Below, piece after piece: positions 1 through 7,967 of a stretch of DNA of 64,000 nucleotides. The stretch comes from an uncultured bacterium (lineage in GTDB: Bacteria; Planctomycetota; Phycisphaerae; Phycisphaerales; SM1A02). The position numbers and the translations under genes are program-made. How positions within the stretch are numbered: position 1 is the first letter of the stretch; each line of letters begins with the position of its first letter. A model generated the notes under the pieces. It did not search any database. It worked only from the letters and a program-made list of their open reading frames with translations, and was not told where the DNA came from. Where the stretch lies: NCBI GenBank assembly GCA_903919715.1, contig CAIXJC010000027.1, positions 1 to 64,000 of the forward strand, in the 5' to 3' direction.

Positions 1-1295
1 CCTCCACCTTGTCCTCCACTGCGTGATTGCCGTGAATACGATTCCTCTCTCGTCTTGCCATTGGGATCGACGAAGATGAATCTCACTTTTCCAGATTCAT
101 CAATCGAATAATCAATTCGTGATGTTTTCCCCGCGACTTGATACGAAAGCGACCATGCCTTTGGTGCGGTCTGTTTGAAGCCGATGATGCTTGCGCCACG
201 CAGCGGTTGCAGTGACGGACGAAAGGGTGTTGCGTGAGCTTGCGGTGTGATTTCGTCGCCATTCACCGTGACCTTGCCACGCATTCCACCGTTGATGTAT
301 GGATAGGTCACGCTTGCGTGGTAGTGATATGAACGCGTTCCGCCATCGATGCCTTGACCAGCAGGAACAGTGCATTCATGTCCGTTCCATTCATCGAGCG
401 GGGCGGTTGCGCCAAGCGGGCAGGCGTTGTCCGCACTGGGCTTTGCCTTTGGATCGAACAATCCATAAATCGCAAATCCATCTAGCGCAAATGCGATTGG
501 ATTCTTCGCGCCGACAACTTTCTGAAGTGCAAGCGGCGCGGCGTGATAGTGATAATCATCCGCTCGGCCACAGTGACCGCCAAATTCATCCAACTCGCCG
601 ATTGCAAATGAATCTTCGCCACGATTGTTGTACGCATTGAAAATCGGAATTCCGTTTGCGGCGAGTGCGATTGCGCCACGGCGTAATCCAGTCTTGCCCG
701 AGACTGGATTTTCAGCCAAGGTCGGCTGAAGCGGTATCTGCCACGCATTCGCTCCCGTGTATGCCTGCGGAATTGGCACTTGTTGCTGCCACGCGCGAAT
801 GCCGACCATCATTGTGAAATCAACTGGCGCGTGCGGCAAACCATCAGATTCCACATAGAGCCACTGCGTATCCGAGTGCGTGCGAACGAATGGTGCGAAC
901 GGCACGAAAGAACTTGCCTGCCACGGCCCCACATCGGTCGGCGCTTTCGTTACCGCTGGTGTTGGTGGTGCAAATGAGTATTCATTCATCGCACGCACCA
1001 CAACAAGTTTCGATTCCGCTTGGGCGCGATCGTCTTGACTCAGATCTGCCATTGGAATGCTGACGAGCGCTCCATCGTCGAGTTCAATCGTTACACCATC
1101 AGCGCGCACAGTCATCAGCGATGCCTCGTATTGCACGCCTTTGCGAAGGTCGTGCCAAGTTTGTGTGACGGCATCATGATGATGGTCATCATCCGATCCT
1201 GGCGGGTGCGCTGATATCGGCGCAGCGAATGCGACGAGTGCGAGAGTTGCGAAAAACCCAATTTTCTTGTGATCAGTTTTCAATATTCGTTTCAT
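1..1295 (-). CDS. Secreted YHYH-domain protein with N-terminal SHD1-like domain (partial)
   Basis: The reverse strand is open from an ATG at 1295 to the left edge, so the C-terminus is missing. The first ~29 residues form a signal peptide (MKRILKTDHKKIGFF, then a hydrophobic stretch ending in ISA). Residues ~46-95 (TWHDLRKGVQYEASLMTV, then VSIPMADLSQDDRA) match the SHD1-type pattern common in planctomycete secreted proteins. The main part carries the YHYH-domain signature twice, DDYHYHAAP near residue 248 and SYHYHASVT near 322, with the linked FALDGFAIYG and GGTRSYHYH elements. A His-rich DDDHHH cluster follows the signal peptide. YHYH proteins are secreted and of unknown biochemical function, possibly metal-binding because of their conserved His and Asp. 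The gene lies downstream of nuoA on the same strand, 173 bases away, so it is probably a separate unit. Confidence 0.85.
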   Translation of the reverse strand, partial: MKRILKTDHKKIGFFATLALVAFAAPISAHPPGSDDDHHHDAVTQTWHDLRKGVQYEASLMTVRADGVTIELDDGALVSIPMADLSQDDRAQAESKLVVVRAMNEYSFAPPTPAVTKAPTDVGPWQASSFVPFAPFVRTHSDTQWLYVESDGLPHAPVDFTMMVGIRAWQQQVPIPQAYTGANAWQIPLQPTLAENPVSGKTGLRRGAIALAANGIPIFNAYNNRGEDSFAIGELDEFGGHCGRADDYHYHAAPLALQKVVGAKNPIAFALDGFAIYGLFDPKAKPSADNACPLGATAPLDEWNGHECTVPAGQGIDGGTRSYHYHASVTYPYINGGMRGKVTVNGDEITPQAHATPFRPSLQPLRGASIIGFKQTAPKAWSLSYQVAGKTSRIDYSIDESGKVRFIFVDPNGKTREESYSRQSRSGGQGG

Positions 1296-1394
1296 GCAAG
1301 GCTTGTTTTAATTGTCTGCATTTTCACAATGGGGACGGATTGTGCGAAATTATGTGCGCAGACACGTGAGGAATAAATTGATGTACTTGGAAAA

Positions 1395-1406
1395 CGTCTC
1401 GAGACG
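1395..1406. repeat. 12-bp perfect palindrome between nuoA and the YHYH gene
   Basis: CGTCTCGAGACG reads identically on both strands. A second small inverted repeat (ACTCG-TGG-CGAGT) lies at 1421-1433. No T-run follows either, so a terminator is not supported. They could be operator-like sites for the YHYH gene or chance. Nothing else is visible in the 173-base gap. Confidence 0.3.
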
Positions 1407-1468
1407 ATTCGCTGCGAATAACTCGTGGCGAGTGAGTGGGCCCGAATTTCAGTGCCGATGCGGCGCAA

Positions 1469-1849
1469 TCAATCCCAGCGAAAGACACCCTTGCGCCACG
1501 CATAGATGTATGCGATCACACTGGTTCCAACGAAGAATGCAATTCGTGCGAAGAAGAGAAAAGCTTCGGGACTGCGCGGTTGCAATTGAGCGAACGAAAC
1601 TGCCCAGGGATAGAGGAAGACGATTTCAACGTCGAAGACTAGAAATGTCATCGCCATCACATAGAAACGGATATTGAAACGCTTCTTGGTGGTGCCGATG
1701 GCATCCATTCCAGATTCGTATGCAAGTCCTTTGACGGCGTTTTCGACTTTCGGGCCCAGCAGCGAACTGACCACGATGTTGAGTATCGCAAAGCCAGCGG
1801 CCATCGCGATGATCAAGACAACAGGAAGATAGAAACCAATCGTGCTCAT
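1469..1849 (-). CDS. nuoA: NADH-quinone oxidoreductase subunit A
   Basis: 126 aa, the usual length for NuoA/NDH-1 subunit 3, an inner-membrane subunit of the proton-pumping complex I at the junction of the peripheral and membrane arms. Three hydrophobic helices are visible at residues ~7-29, ~64-84 and ~92-115. The family signature is present: GLAYESGMDAIG followed by RFNIRFYVMAMTFLVFDVE, with the acidic DVE at the membrane entry. The gene stands alone: no nuoB or other nuo gene lies on either side. The remaining subunits must be encoded elsewhere, or this is an extra copy. The start ATG at 1849 lies just beside the divergent MFS/SMR operon. Confidence 0.93.
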   Translation of the reverse strand: MSTIGFYLPVVLIIAMAAGFAILNIVVSSLLGPKVENAVKGLAYESGMDAIGTTKKRFNIRFYVMAMTFLVFDVEIVFLYPWAVSFAQLQPRSPEAFLFFARIAFFVGTSVIAYIYAWRKGVFRWD

Positions 1850-2011
1850 GGGATGCGGAGTCTATCGCTTGAAGTGCGCATTTTGCAATCGGCTTGCGGG
1901 AACTTCAGCCGACTTCTGCAAACACTACTATTGCGGCGTGCGAATGAGTGGAATCATCCCAGAAAGCCAAGGTTTTTTCATCATGCGCTCGACGGGGGAA
2001 GGTCAAGGTCA

Positions 2012-3286
2012 ATGCCAGTGAGCTCTTGCGCAGTATCACCTGCGCCCGCTTTCCCATCTCGGCCAGTTGCCTTCGGCGCATACTTCGTCGCGCTCGCGTT
2101 CATGGTTTATCAGCTCACCTTGCAAACGATGTTCGTTCCGTTGTCGGGTTTCATCTGCAAAGACTTATCGATGACGGCCATTCAAGGCTCGGTGGTCTCT
2201 GCATCATTCTTGGCGGTGTATGCGTGCATGCAGATTCCAGCAGGAGTATTGCTTGATCGCTTCGGATCTACGTGGTTGGTGCCGATGGCGTGCGTGATCC
2301 TTGGTTTGGCAGCGTTCTATTTTTCGTGGATCCATACATTGACTGGGGCATTGGTCGCACGAATGTTGATGGGCGCAGTAGCAGCATTCGCATTTCCTGC
2401 TGTTGGTATGGCTGCACGGCGTGGGCTTCCACCGTTCATGTTTCCGCTGATGATGGGGCTAGCTGATATTGGATTTGGCTTGGGCGGCGTGATCGGAAAC
2501 TTTGGAAGCGCTTTGTTGCAGCCAATGCTTGGATGGCGCGGCACAATGCAAGTCGCAGCAGCGTTTGCGTTGCCAATGGCAATCATTGCGCTTTGGTTGC
2601 TCCCGCGCCAATGGTTTGGTGCCGCTGTGGTAGCGAAGGAAGAAGCGAACGCGCATGGCGGATTACGCAGGGTTCTTGCTTCGCGTGATGTCTGGTTGGC
2701 GGCGGTCATTTATGGTGGTGGATGCGGGACCGTTTATGGATTTGGATCGATGTGGAATCAACAACTTGCGTTGGCGTGGGATTGGTCCCCCGCGCAAGCG
2801 AGCGTGATTTCGACTTCATTCTTCATTGGAGTGGGATTAGGCGCGCCGCTGACAGGATGGCTAGGGGGAAAGTTTGGTCCAGAGCGCCCGCTGAAATGGG
2901 GCTTATGGCTCACGTTTGTGATGCTGCTCATTTGGATGAAGCCGAGAATCTTGCTCGGCCCAGAGTTGCCGCGACTTTTTGCGCCGCCGCTTTGGTTTGA
3001 TTCGGCGAATGTTGGATTGATCGGCCTTGGTGTTGCGAGTTCTGTTCTGGCATTTGAGATTGGTTGCAGGTCACTGCCAACACGGTTGACCGCGACAACA
3101 GTGGGTGTGATCAATCTCGCAGGCGTTGGTTGTGGTGCGGCATTGCAAGTGATTCCAAGTATTGTTCCAGAGATCATGACAAGTGAGCGTTACACGGAAG
3201 TGCAAGCGGCGCATCTGTTTTTCGTCGCGGCGCTCATCGCTGCAATCATTGCATGCGCAAAAGTGAAACGCGTGCCGCGGAGTTGA
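2012..3286 (+). CDS. Major facilitator superfamily transporter
   Basis: 424 aa with about 12 hydrophobic segments and an MFS pattern. GVLLDRFGSTWLVP matches the loop 2-3 motif (G-x-x-x-D-R-x-G), and a GFGLGGVIGNFG-type glycine-rich helix follows. The reading frame is open upstream to 1853, but that extension is not hydrophobic and overlaps the divergent nuoA promoter region, so the ATG at 2012 is preferred. Substrate cannot be read from sequence. The gene is followed 6 bases later by two SMR exporter genes in the same direction, so the three are probably one efflux operon, and a small cationic or toxic metabolite is a reasonable guess. Confidence 0.85.
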   Translation: MPVSSCAVSPAPAFPSRPVAFGAYFVALAFMVYQLTLQTMFVPLSGFICKDLSMTAIQGSVVSASFLAVYACMQIPAGVLLDRFGSTWLVPMACVILGLAAFYFSWIHTLTGALVARMLMGAVAAFAFPAVGMAARRGLPPFMFPLMMGLADIGFGLGGVIGNFGSALLQPMLGWRGTMQVAAAFALPMAIIALWLLPRQWFGAAVVAKEEANAHGGLRRVLASRDVWLAAVIYGGGCGTVYGFGSMWNQQLALAWDWSPAQASVISTSFFIGVGLGAPLTGWLGGKFGPERPLKWGLWLTFVMLLIWMKPRILLGPELPRLFAPPLWFDSANVGLIGLGVASSVLAFEIGCRSLPTRLTATTVGVINLAGVGCGAALQVIPSIVPEIMTSERYTEVQAAHLFFVAALIAAIIACAKVKRVPRS

Positions 3287-3292
3287 TCAAGC

Positions 3293-3673
3293 ATGTCGTG
3301 GATTTACTTACTGTGCGCTGGAGTGTTTGAGATCGTGTGGGCGGTCGCGATGAAGCACACAGATGGCTTCACACAGTTGTGGCCGTCAATCGGTGTCATC
3401 ATCGCGATGAGTATCAGTTTCGTCTTATTGGGATTTGCGCTTCGCCATATTCCACTGGGAACTGCATATGCAGTTTGGGCAGGCATCGGCGCTGCGGGCG
3501 CAGCGATTTGTGGAGTGATTTTCTATGGAGAGCCAGCAACGTTGTGGCGCGTGCTGTCGCTGTGCGCGATTGTCGCGGGAGTTCTGGGATTGAAATTATT
3601 GCACGGGCAAGATGTCGATGGCGTGAACGATCATGATCCAACGCATGCGAGCAATGCACGAAAGGGCGGGTGA
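3293..3673 (+). CDS. SMR family exporter, SugE/Gdx-like (first of a pair)
   Basis: 126 aa with four hydrophobic helices. The membrane-embedded glutamate that binds substrate and protons is at residue 13 (AGVFEIVWAVAMK). The SugE/Gdx-type GTAYAVWAGIGAAGAA signature is in helix 3. Known Gdx proteins export guanidinium, while other SMR proteins export quaternary ammonium compounds; which applies here is not decided by sequence alone. A hydrophilic C-terminal tail of ~22 residues (GQDVDGVNDHDPTHASNA) is longer than in most SMRs. The next SMR gene starts 3 bases after this stop, an arrangement typical of heterodimeric paired SMR systems such as YkkCD. Confidence 0.92.
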   Translation: MSWIYLLCAGVFEIVWAVAMKHTDGFTQLWPSIGVIIAMSISFVLLGFALRHIPLGTAYAVWAGIGAAGAAICGVIFYGEPATLWRVLSLCAIVAGVLGLKLLHGQDVDGVNDHDPTHASNARKGG

Positions 3674-3676
3674 TCG

Positions 3677-4006
3677 ATGGTGACCGGTGTATGGCTTGCG
3701 TTGTTTGCAGCAGGGTGCTGTGAAATCTTGGCCACGACATGTGTGAAATTCAGTGATGGATTTCGCAAGGCGAAGTGGATCGCAGGATTTGTTGTGACGA
3801 TGGGTGGAAGTATTTTTCTGATGAGTATCGCCGTCAAGGTGATTCCAATTGGGACTGCGTACGCGGTGTGGACTGGAATCGGCGCTGCCGGAACTGCCGC
3901 GGTTGGAATGATCGCCTTCAAGGAGTCAAAGAAAGTCGTGCGAATCGCATGTTTGATGTTGATTCTTGCGGGGGTAATCGGCTTGCGACTCTCTGCGGCG
4001 GGATGA
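3677..4006 (+). CDS. SMR family exporter (second of a pair)
   Basis: 109 aa, four hydrophobic helices. The essential glutamate is at residue 16 (AAGCCEILATTCVK), and GTAYAVWTGIGAAGTAA is nearly the same signature as in the preceding gene. The two proteins differ clearly elsewhere, so this is an old paralogous pair rather than a fresh duplication. A GGGCGGG stretch before the start overlaps the end of the first SMR gene. Tight spacing argues for co-translation and probably for a heterodimer of opposite-topology subunits, which is inferred from known paired SMRs. Transcription may run on into the tRNA 28 bases downstream. Confidence 0.92.
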   Translation: MVTGVWLALFAAGCCEILATTCVKFSDGFRKAKWIAGFVVTMGGSIFLMSIAVKVIPIGTAYAVWTGIGAAGTAAVGMIAFKESKKVVRIACLMLILAGVIGLRLSAAG

Positions 4007-4033
4007 ATTGATTGCTACACTAATCCCCCCTCA

Positions 4034-4108
4034 CGGGGCGTAGCTCAGCTTGGCTAGAGCGCCTGCTTTGGGAGCAGGATGTCGTCGGTTCAAATCCGGC
4101 CGCCCCGA
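4034..4108 (+). tRNA. tRNA-Pro (UGG)
   Basis: A full cloverleaf can be drawn: acceptor stem CGGGGCG / CGCCCCG with C1-G72 and discriminator A as usual for tRNA-Pro; D arm GCTC / GAGC; anticodon stem CCTGC / GCAGG around loop TTTGGGA (anticodon TGG); T arm GTCGG / CCGGC around TTCAAAT. The 3' CCA is not encoded. The gene lies just downstream of the SMR pair and is followed by a strong terminator. Confidence 0.97.
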
Positions 4109-4116
4109 TTCATTTC

Positions 4117-4156
4117 GCCCAGTCGCAAAGTACGAACCTTGCGCCTGGGCTTTTTT
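4117..4156 (+). terminator. Rho-independent terminator after tRNA-Pro
   Basis: The GCCCAG-T-CGCAA arm pairs with TTGCG-C-CTGGGC around a short loop and is directly followed by TTTTTT. It would end the transcript of the tRNA and possibly of the MFS-SMR-SMR operon. Confidence 0.85.
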
Positions 4157-4221
4157 GTTGGGCTTTTTGTTGGGCTTTTCATTGGTGCATCCAACAAGAC
4201 CGACGATGGCAGCAAGAATGT

Positions 4222-4254
4222 AAAAAAAACGGCGCACTAATCAAAGCGCGCCGT
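4222..4254 (-). terminator. Rho-independent terminator of the kelch/beta-helix gene
   Basis: On the reverse strand ACGGCGC pairs with GCGCCGT and is followed by a run of eight T. It lies about 25 bases past the stop codon at 4280. Confidence 0.85.
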
Positions 4255-4279
4255 GTGAGAGTCGATTGAAGATTCAGCG

Positions 4280-6346
4280 TCAGTTTGGGCAGTATCCCCA
4301 GTTGGCCAGTAGCAAAGCGATATCCATCGCATCTGTGTCGCCATCGCCAGAAACATCACCGACTGAAGCCCCTGGGCCAGTTCCCCAGCTGGCAAGCACG
4401 ATGGTGAAGTCTGCTCCGTCAACTATCCCATCATTCGTGAGATCGCCTAGGCATGAGCACGCAGCGTTAAAGTCATTTCCTCCCAGGTTGGTCCATGGTC
4501 CTTGGAAGAGCGGATTCGATGCGGAGCAGAATCCGCTATTTGCTAAGGCGTAAGTGCCTGAATACGTGACGGCGAAAAGCGCCGTGTTGACATGGCAGTT
4601 GTAAAAATGGCAGCCGTCAATGAGTGTTTGGCCGTATCGCATGTTCATGACACTATCGCCTGTGAAACTTCTGAAGTCAGTGCGTCTGACGGTGAAAGGT
4701 GACCAACCAAAGAGGGCGGGGGTTTTCATTAGATCGAAAAGTGAATCTTCAATTGTCACAGTCGAATATGCGTTGTAGATATGGCCCCCAGTTTCTGTAG
4801 GTGCTCCCAGAAATGAAGACCGTTTGATGAATGCACTTCCTCCGCCCTCTTGCATGAGGATGTTGGCTTGCCCATTGAGACAGCCACGAAACGAGCAATA
4901 GTCGACGGTTGTTGCTCCACCGATACATCGAATTGCGCCACCGCCTCCATAGGTAGTGGAGGGGGTACTGCTCGCAACGCAATCAACAAAGTCACACGCA
5001 ATGAATGATGTTGCGCCTCCAGAGATCTGCGCGCCACCACCATGCCCGTTCGTGCAGTCTTCAATGATGCAGGAGTCAAAGGTCGGTGCAGAATTCACTG
5101 TTTCAATTCCACCGCCAATTTTCCCGCCCTTCGTGATTCTGAATCCAATCACCTTTGTGTTCGCGGATTCGTTCGAGGTTGCAACAAATGAGCGTGTTCC
5201 TTGTGGTGCTACGACGCTGGCGCCTCCGGGAAGGGCACTGCGAACAAGAATCGATTTTCCCCGAAGGTTAACGCTCTCAGGATAATTTCCTGGCGCTACT
5301 TGAACCGTATCTCCATTCGCCGCTGCATCAACAGCTGCTTGAATCGTCGCAAACTTCCCTGGGACGTGAAGAGTGGATGGTTGATCACTCATCGCAAGTT
5401 CCCACGTTTCGGGAATGTAAGTACGTCCGGATGGCGATGGACCCATTCCGCCTGGAAGAATGATCGTGTCTCGAACGCGGTCATATGCGATGTTCATATA
5501 TCCGCGAGCGGGACCTTGAAGGGCGCAGAGACTCCAGCTTGTGCCGTTCCAGACATAGGTCTGGGGATATTCGACTTCTCCACAGCATGTTGTTCCTCCG
5601 TGAAGAACAATCTGGCCACGATGGCTGTCAAAGGTCATTCCAAAGACATAACGAGCAGGGCCAGATGTGCCCGCCGCAGTCCAGGTAGATCCATTCCATT
5701 TCCATGTGTCATTCTTGTTCGTGTAGTAAAAGCCACCATGGAGCACTGTTTCATGGCGCAACTCGTCGTATGCCATTCGGTGTGCGTAACGCCGTCCGAT
5801 CGGCCCAGTTGCCCATCTCGCCCATGTATTGGCCGATGGATTCCACTCCAACGTGTCTTCAAGGAGTGAGCCGCCAGAACCTTGATATCCACCGTGCACA
5901 ACAAGTCGATTTCGGTCGCGGTCAAACGACATCGCAAAGTCGCCTCGCCCTGAGGCGTCAACTGGCCCAGCGGAAAGTTGCGACCACGCTTTTCCGTTCC
6001 ATTGCCAGAGGTCCTTTCGAACGCCTGCGTCGGAGTATCCACCGAACAGAAGGCATCGTTGGCCTACCGAGTCATACACCATTGCGCCTGCGCCACGCGT
6101 TGGTGGACCGCCAGTGGCGACAACGGACCAGACCGTTCCATTCCATATATATGTTTTCTGATCCCCACCAGAAAAGAGCACGGTCTGCGAACGAGCTTCG
6201 TCGTAACAAATTTCGTACGCCCCTGGTCCTGATCCAGTACCGAGGCTCCATTCAAAGCCGCACTGGGCATTTGCGGTTGAACTCACACTACTCACTGCAA
6301 TAACCGCACTGAAAAACGCAATGACACCTGTGGAGATCGTTCTCAT
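4280..6346 (-). CDS. Secreted kelch-propeller / beta-helix protein with dockerin-like C-terminus
   Basis: 688 aa. Signal peptide 1-27 (ends STANA before QCG). Residues ~45-320 contain six kelch-like motifs of the form YD-x-x-R-x5-LFGG (for example YDSVGQRCLLFGG, FDRDRNRLVVHGG and YDELRHETVLHGG), each with a W-x-W-N-G strand, consistent with a six-bladed propeller. Residues ~327-620 look like a right-handed parallel beta-helix of the pectate-lyase/NosD type, starting at FATIQAAVDAAANGDTVQV. The last ~57 residues form a dockerin-like tag with two loops (DLTNDGIVDGADF and DVSGDGDTDAMDI) and a WG after each. This tag is typical of Phycisphaerae secreted proteins and is probably an anchoring or sorting element. 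No catalytic function is evident; adhesin or structural surface role inferred. It has its own terminator. Confidence 0.85.
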   Translation of the reverse strand: MRTISTGVIAFFSAVIAVSSVSSTANAQCGFEWSLGTGSGPGAYEICYDEARSQTVLFSGGDQKTYIWNGTVWSVVATGGPPTRGAGAMVYDSVGQRCLLFGGYSDAGVRKDLWQWNGKAWSQLSAGPVDASGRGDFAMSFDRDRNRLVVHGGYQGSGGSLLEDTLEWNPSANTWARWATGPIGRRYAHRMAYDELRHETVLHGGFYYTNKNDTWKWNGSTWTAAGTSGPARYVFGMTFDSHRGQIVLHGGTTCCGEVEYPQTYVWNGTSWSLCALQGPARGYMNIAYDRVRDTIILPGGMGPSPSGRTYIPETWELAMSDQPSTLHVPGKFATIQAAVDAAANGDTVQVAPGNYPESVNLRGKSILVRSALPGGASVVAPQGTRSFVATSNESANTKVIGFRITKGGKIGGGIETVNSAPTFDSCIIEDCTNGHGGGAQISGGATSFIACDFVDCVASSTPSTTYGGGGAIRCIGGATTVDYCSFRGCLNGQANILMQEGGGSAFIKRSSFLGAPTETGGHIYNAYSTVTIEDSLFDLMKTPALFGWSPFTVRRTDFRSFTGDSVMNMRYGQTLIDGCHFYNCHVNTALFAVTYSGTYALANSGFCSASNPLFQGPWTNLGGNDFNAACSCLGDLTNDGIVDGADFTIVLASWGTGPGASVGDVSGDGDTDAMDIALLLANWGYCPN

Positions 6347-6699
6347 AATTTATTCCTCGAATTTCATAACCCCGGACCCCGAACTACCCCGAATCTAATT
6401 CGCCTCGGAGATGTATCCAAAGTACTTCTGTTCTCTTGCAAAATCTAGAGAATTACACATTTTTTTATATTTGTGGTTCTTCCATAATTAACCCATTGCC
6501 AATTATCCCGCCAAAGTTCGACTCACTCCTCAATCGATCCACGTTGGCGTTGTCGGTTGTGATGCAGGTGCAGCAATGAACGACAGCGCTGGCGCATTGT
6601 GGATGTGACGGGGGTTGAGTGCTCGGTTCAATACGCAAACACAGAGAGCGCTTCTGCATGTAACTCGCCAACGCAATTGGCAAATCGCAAGAGCGGTCA
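6347..6699. other. Non-coding gap of ~350 bases with a gene-end remnant
   Basis: No convincing gene is present. The left part (6347-6480) is A/T-rich and should hold the promoter of the reverse-strand kelch gene. The right part contains copy A of a 61-bp direct repeat (6519-6579). Read on the reverse strand, that repeat encodes PASQPTTPTWID followed by a stop, almost the C-terminus of the hypothetical gene ending at 7979. This looks like the tail of a lost paralogue. Confidence 0.6.
6519..6579. repeat. 61-bp direct repeat, copy A
   Basis: It matches 7968-8028 at 56 of 61 positions in the same orientation (counted by eye). The two copies flank the DUF4143 ATPase gene with its palindromic upstream site. 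On the reverse strand it covers the last ~15 codons, the stop and the 3' flank of a gene like the one ending at 7979. Confidence 0.85.
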
Positions 6700-7854
6700 T
6701 CAAGGCTCGTAGACACACGTCGGAGTGCGGATCAGCTCGTCAATCCCCACCGCCTTGATTCCCTTCGCAAGCGCGTAGCTCTTCGCGCCAGGATGCACGA
6801 TCGTGACCTGCTTGAGGCCGAGTGCCTCTTTCGCGATGCGAATCGACGGCGTGACAGTCGGAGCGTCGGCTCGTTTGACCTCGACGCCGAAGCGCTTTCC
6901 CTTATGAAATAGGACGAGGTCGATCTCGGCGCCCTGTTGTGTTGACCACCAGTATGCATCGCTGTGCGGCACGCGGGTGAGAATTTCTTCCACGACGAGT
7001 CCCTCCCACGATGCACCGCAACGTGGATGCGCGAGCAGCGACTTCGTCGAGTGAATGCCAAGCAATGAATGCAGCATGCCCGTATCGCGAAAATAGAGCC
7101 GCGGCGACTTCACCTGTCGCTTGCCGATGTTCTCGAACCAAGGTTGCAGCTGTCGAACCAGAAGGAGACCTGACAACAGGTCGAGATGATGACGAACAGT
7201 TGACGTCGGAGTTCCAAGGCTCGATGCAATCGATGAGTAGTTCGTGGTCTGTCCGTGGTAGTGCGCGAACATCGTCCACATTCGCCTGACGAGCCCAGGC
7301 GCGAGACGGGCATCGTAGAAGGGGAGGTCGCGCTCGATGAGCGTTGAGATGAAGTTCGTCATCCAGATAGTTGAGTCGTCGGCGCTTCGTGAAAGGAATG
7401 CGCGGGGGAATCCACCACGGCTCCAACGTTTATCGAGAGTGTTCGCGCCGCATTCGGCAAGCGTGAACGATCCGAGTTGCACGATTTCAACGCGACCTGC
7501 GAGAGACTCTGACGACTGTTGCAACATCTCTGGTGAAGCGCTACCGAGTACGAGAAATCGAGCAGGGAGCGGTTTGCGATCTGCAAGAACTCGAAGCAGT
7601 GGGAAGAGATCGGGAATCCGCTGCACCTCGTCGATGACGACCGTGCCACGCAGTGGTGCGAGCGCTGTCATGGGTTGACTCATGCGTGCGAGATCGTCTG
7701 GTGATTCGAGATCGAAGTATGCACCGCTGCCGCTGCCTACGAAGGTCTGCGCAAGGGTGGTCTTTCCGCATTGCCGAGGACCAAGCAACAGCACGATCTG
7801 CGCACGGCGAAGAGCGGCGCGAATTTGTGATGTGGCGTTTGTGCGGTCGATCAT
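6700..7854 (-). CDS. AAA family ATPase with DUF4143 C-terminal domain
   Basis: 384 aa, the usual length for this widespread prokaryotic family. The P-loop is at residues ~24-33 (LGPRQCGKTT), Walker B at ~71-78 (VVIDEVQR), and VLGSASPEML matches the sensor region. A winged-helix-like segment (SSIASSLGTPTSTVRHHLDLL) follows near residue 210, and the C-terminal DUF4143 part carries a PD-(D/E)XK-like core (GAEIDLVL, then FGVEVKR). The physiological role of the family is unsettled; members occur singly and are often horizontally acquired. Here the gene is bracketed by a 61-bp direct repeat, has a perfect palindrome just upstream, and looks richer in G+C than its neighbours, all compatible with acquisition as a cassette. 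Confidence 0.93.
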   Translation of the reverse strand: MIDRTNATSQIRAALRRAQIVLLLGPRQCGKTTLAQTFVGSGSGAYFDLESPDDLARMSQPMTALAPLRGTVVIDEVQRIPDLFPLLRVLADRKPLPARFLVLGSASPEMLQQSSESLAGRVEIVQLGSFTLAECGANTLDKRWSRGGFPRAFLSRSADDSTIWMTNFISTLIERDLPFYDARLAPGLVRRMWTMFAHYHGQTTNYSSIASSLGTPTSTVRHHLDLLSGLLLVRQLQPWFENIGKRQVKSPRLYFRDTGMLHSLLGIHSTKSLLAHPRCGASWEGLVVEEILTRVPHSDAYWWSTQQGAEIDLVLFHKGKRFGVEVKRADAPTVTPSIRIAKEALGLKQVTIVHPGAKSYALAKGIKAVGIDELIRTPTCVYEP

Positions 7855-7876
7855 GCAGATACTATATCATGAAAAA

Positions 7877-7894
7877 CGATAGTTATAACTATCG
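7877..7894. promoter_or_regulatory. 18-bp perfect palindrome upstream of the ATPase gene (putative operator)
   Basis: CGATAGTTATAACTATCG is self-complementary over all 18 bases and centred 31-32 bases before the ATPase start. On the reverse strand a TATAGT box lies only 6 bases before the ATG, so the transcript may be nearly leaderless, and the palindrome would overlap the -35 region. A repressor site is inferred; no regulator gene is adjacent. Confidence 0.55.
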
Positions 7895-7967
7895 ATTTAC
7901 ATGGTAACGAAAACAGCCAGTCTCGGCAGCTCCAACCACCAGCGCGCATGTCACGCACCAACCTCTG

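Noticed and set aside
1853-2011. Upstream extension of the MFS gene, and a possible guanidine riboswitch there
   Set aside because: The extension is not membrane-like and abuts the divergent nuoA start. I could not find the conserved ykkC or mini-ykkC sequence blocks by eye.
4031-4237. Reverse-strand ORF with a lipoprotein-like start (MRRFFYILAAIVGLVGC)
   Set aside because: Its C-terminal half is the antisense translation of tRNA-Pro and its middle covers a terminator, so it is probably not a gene.
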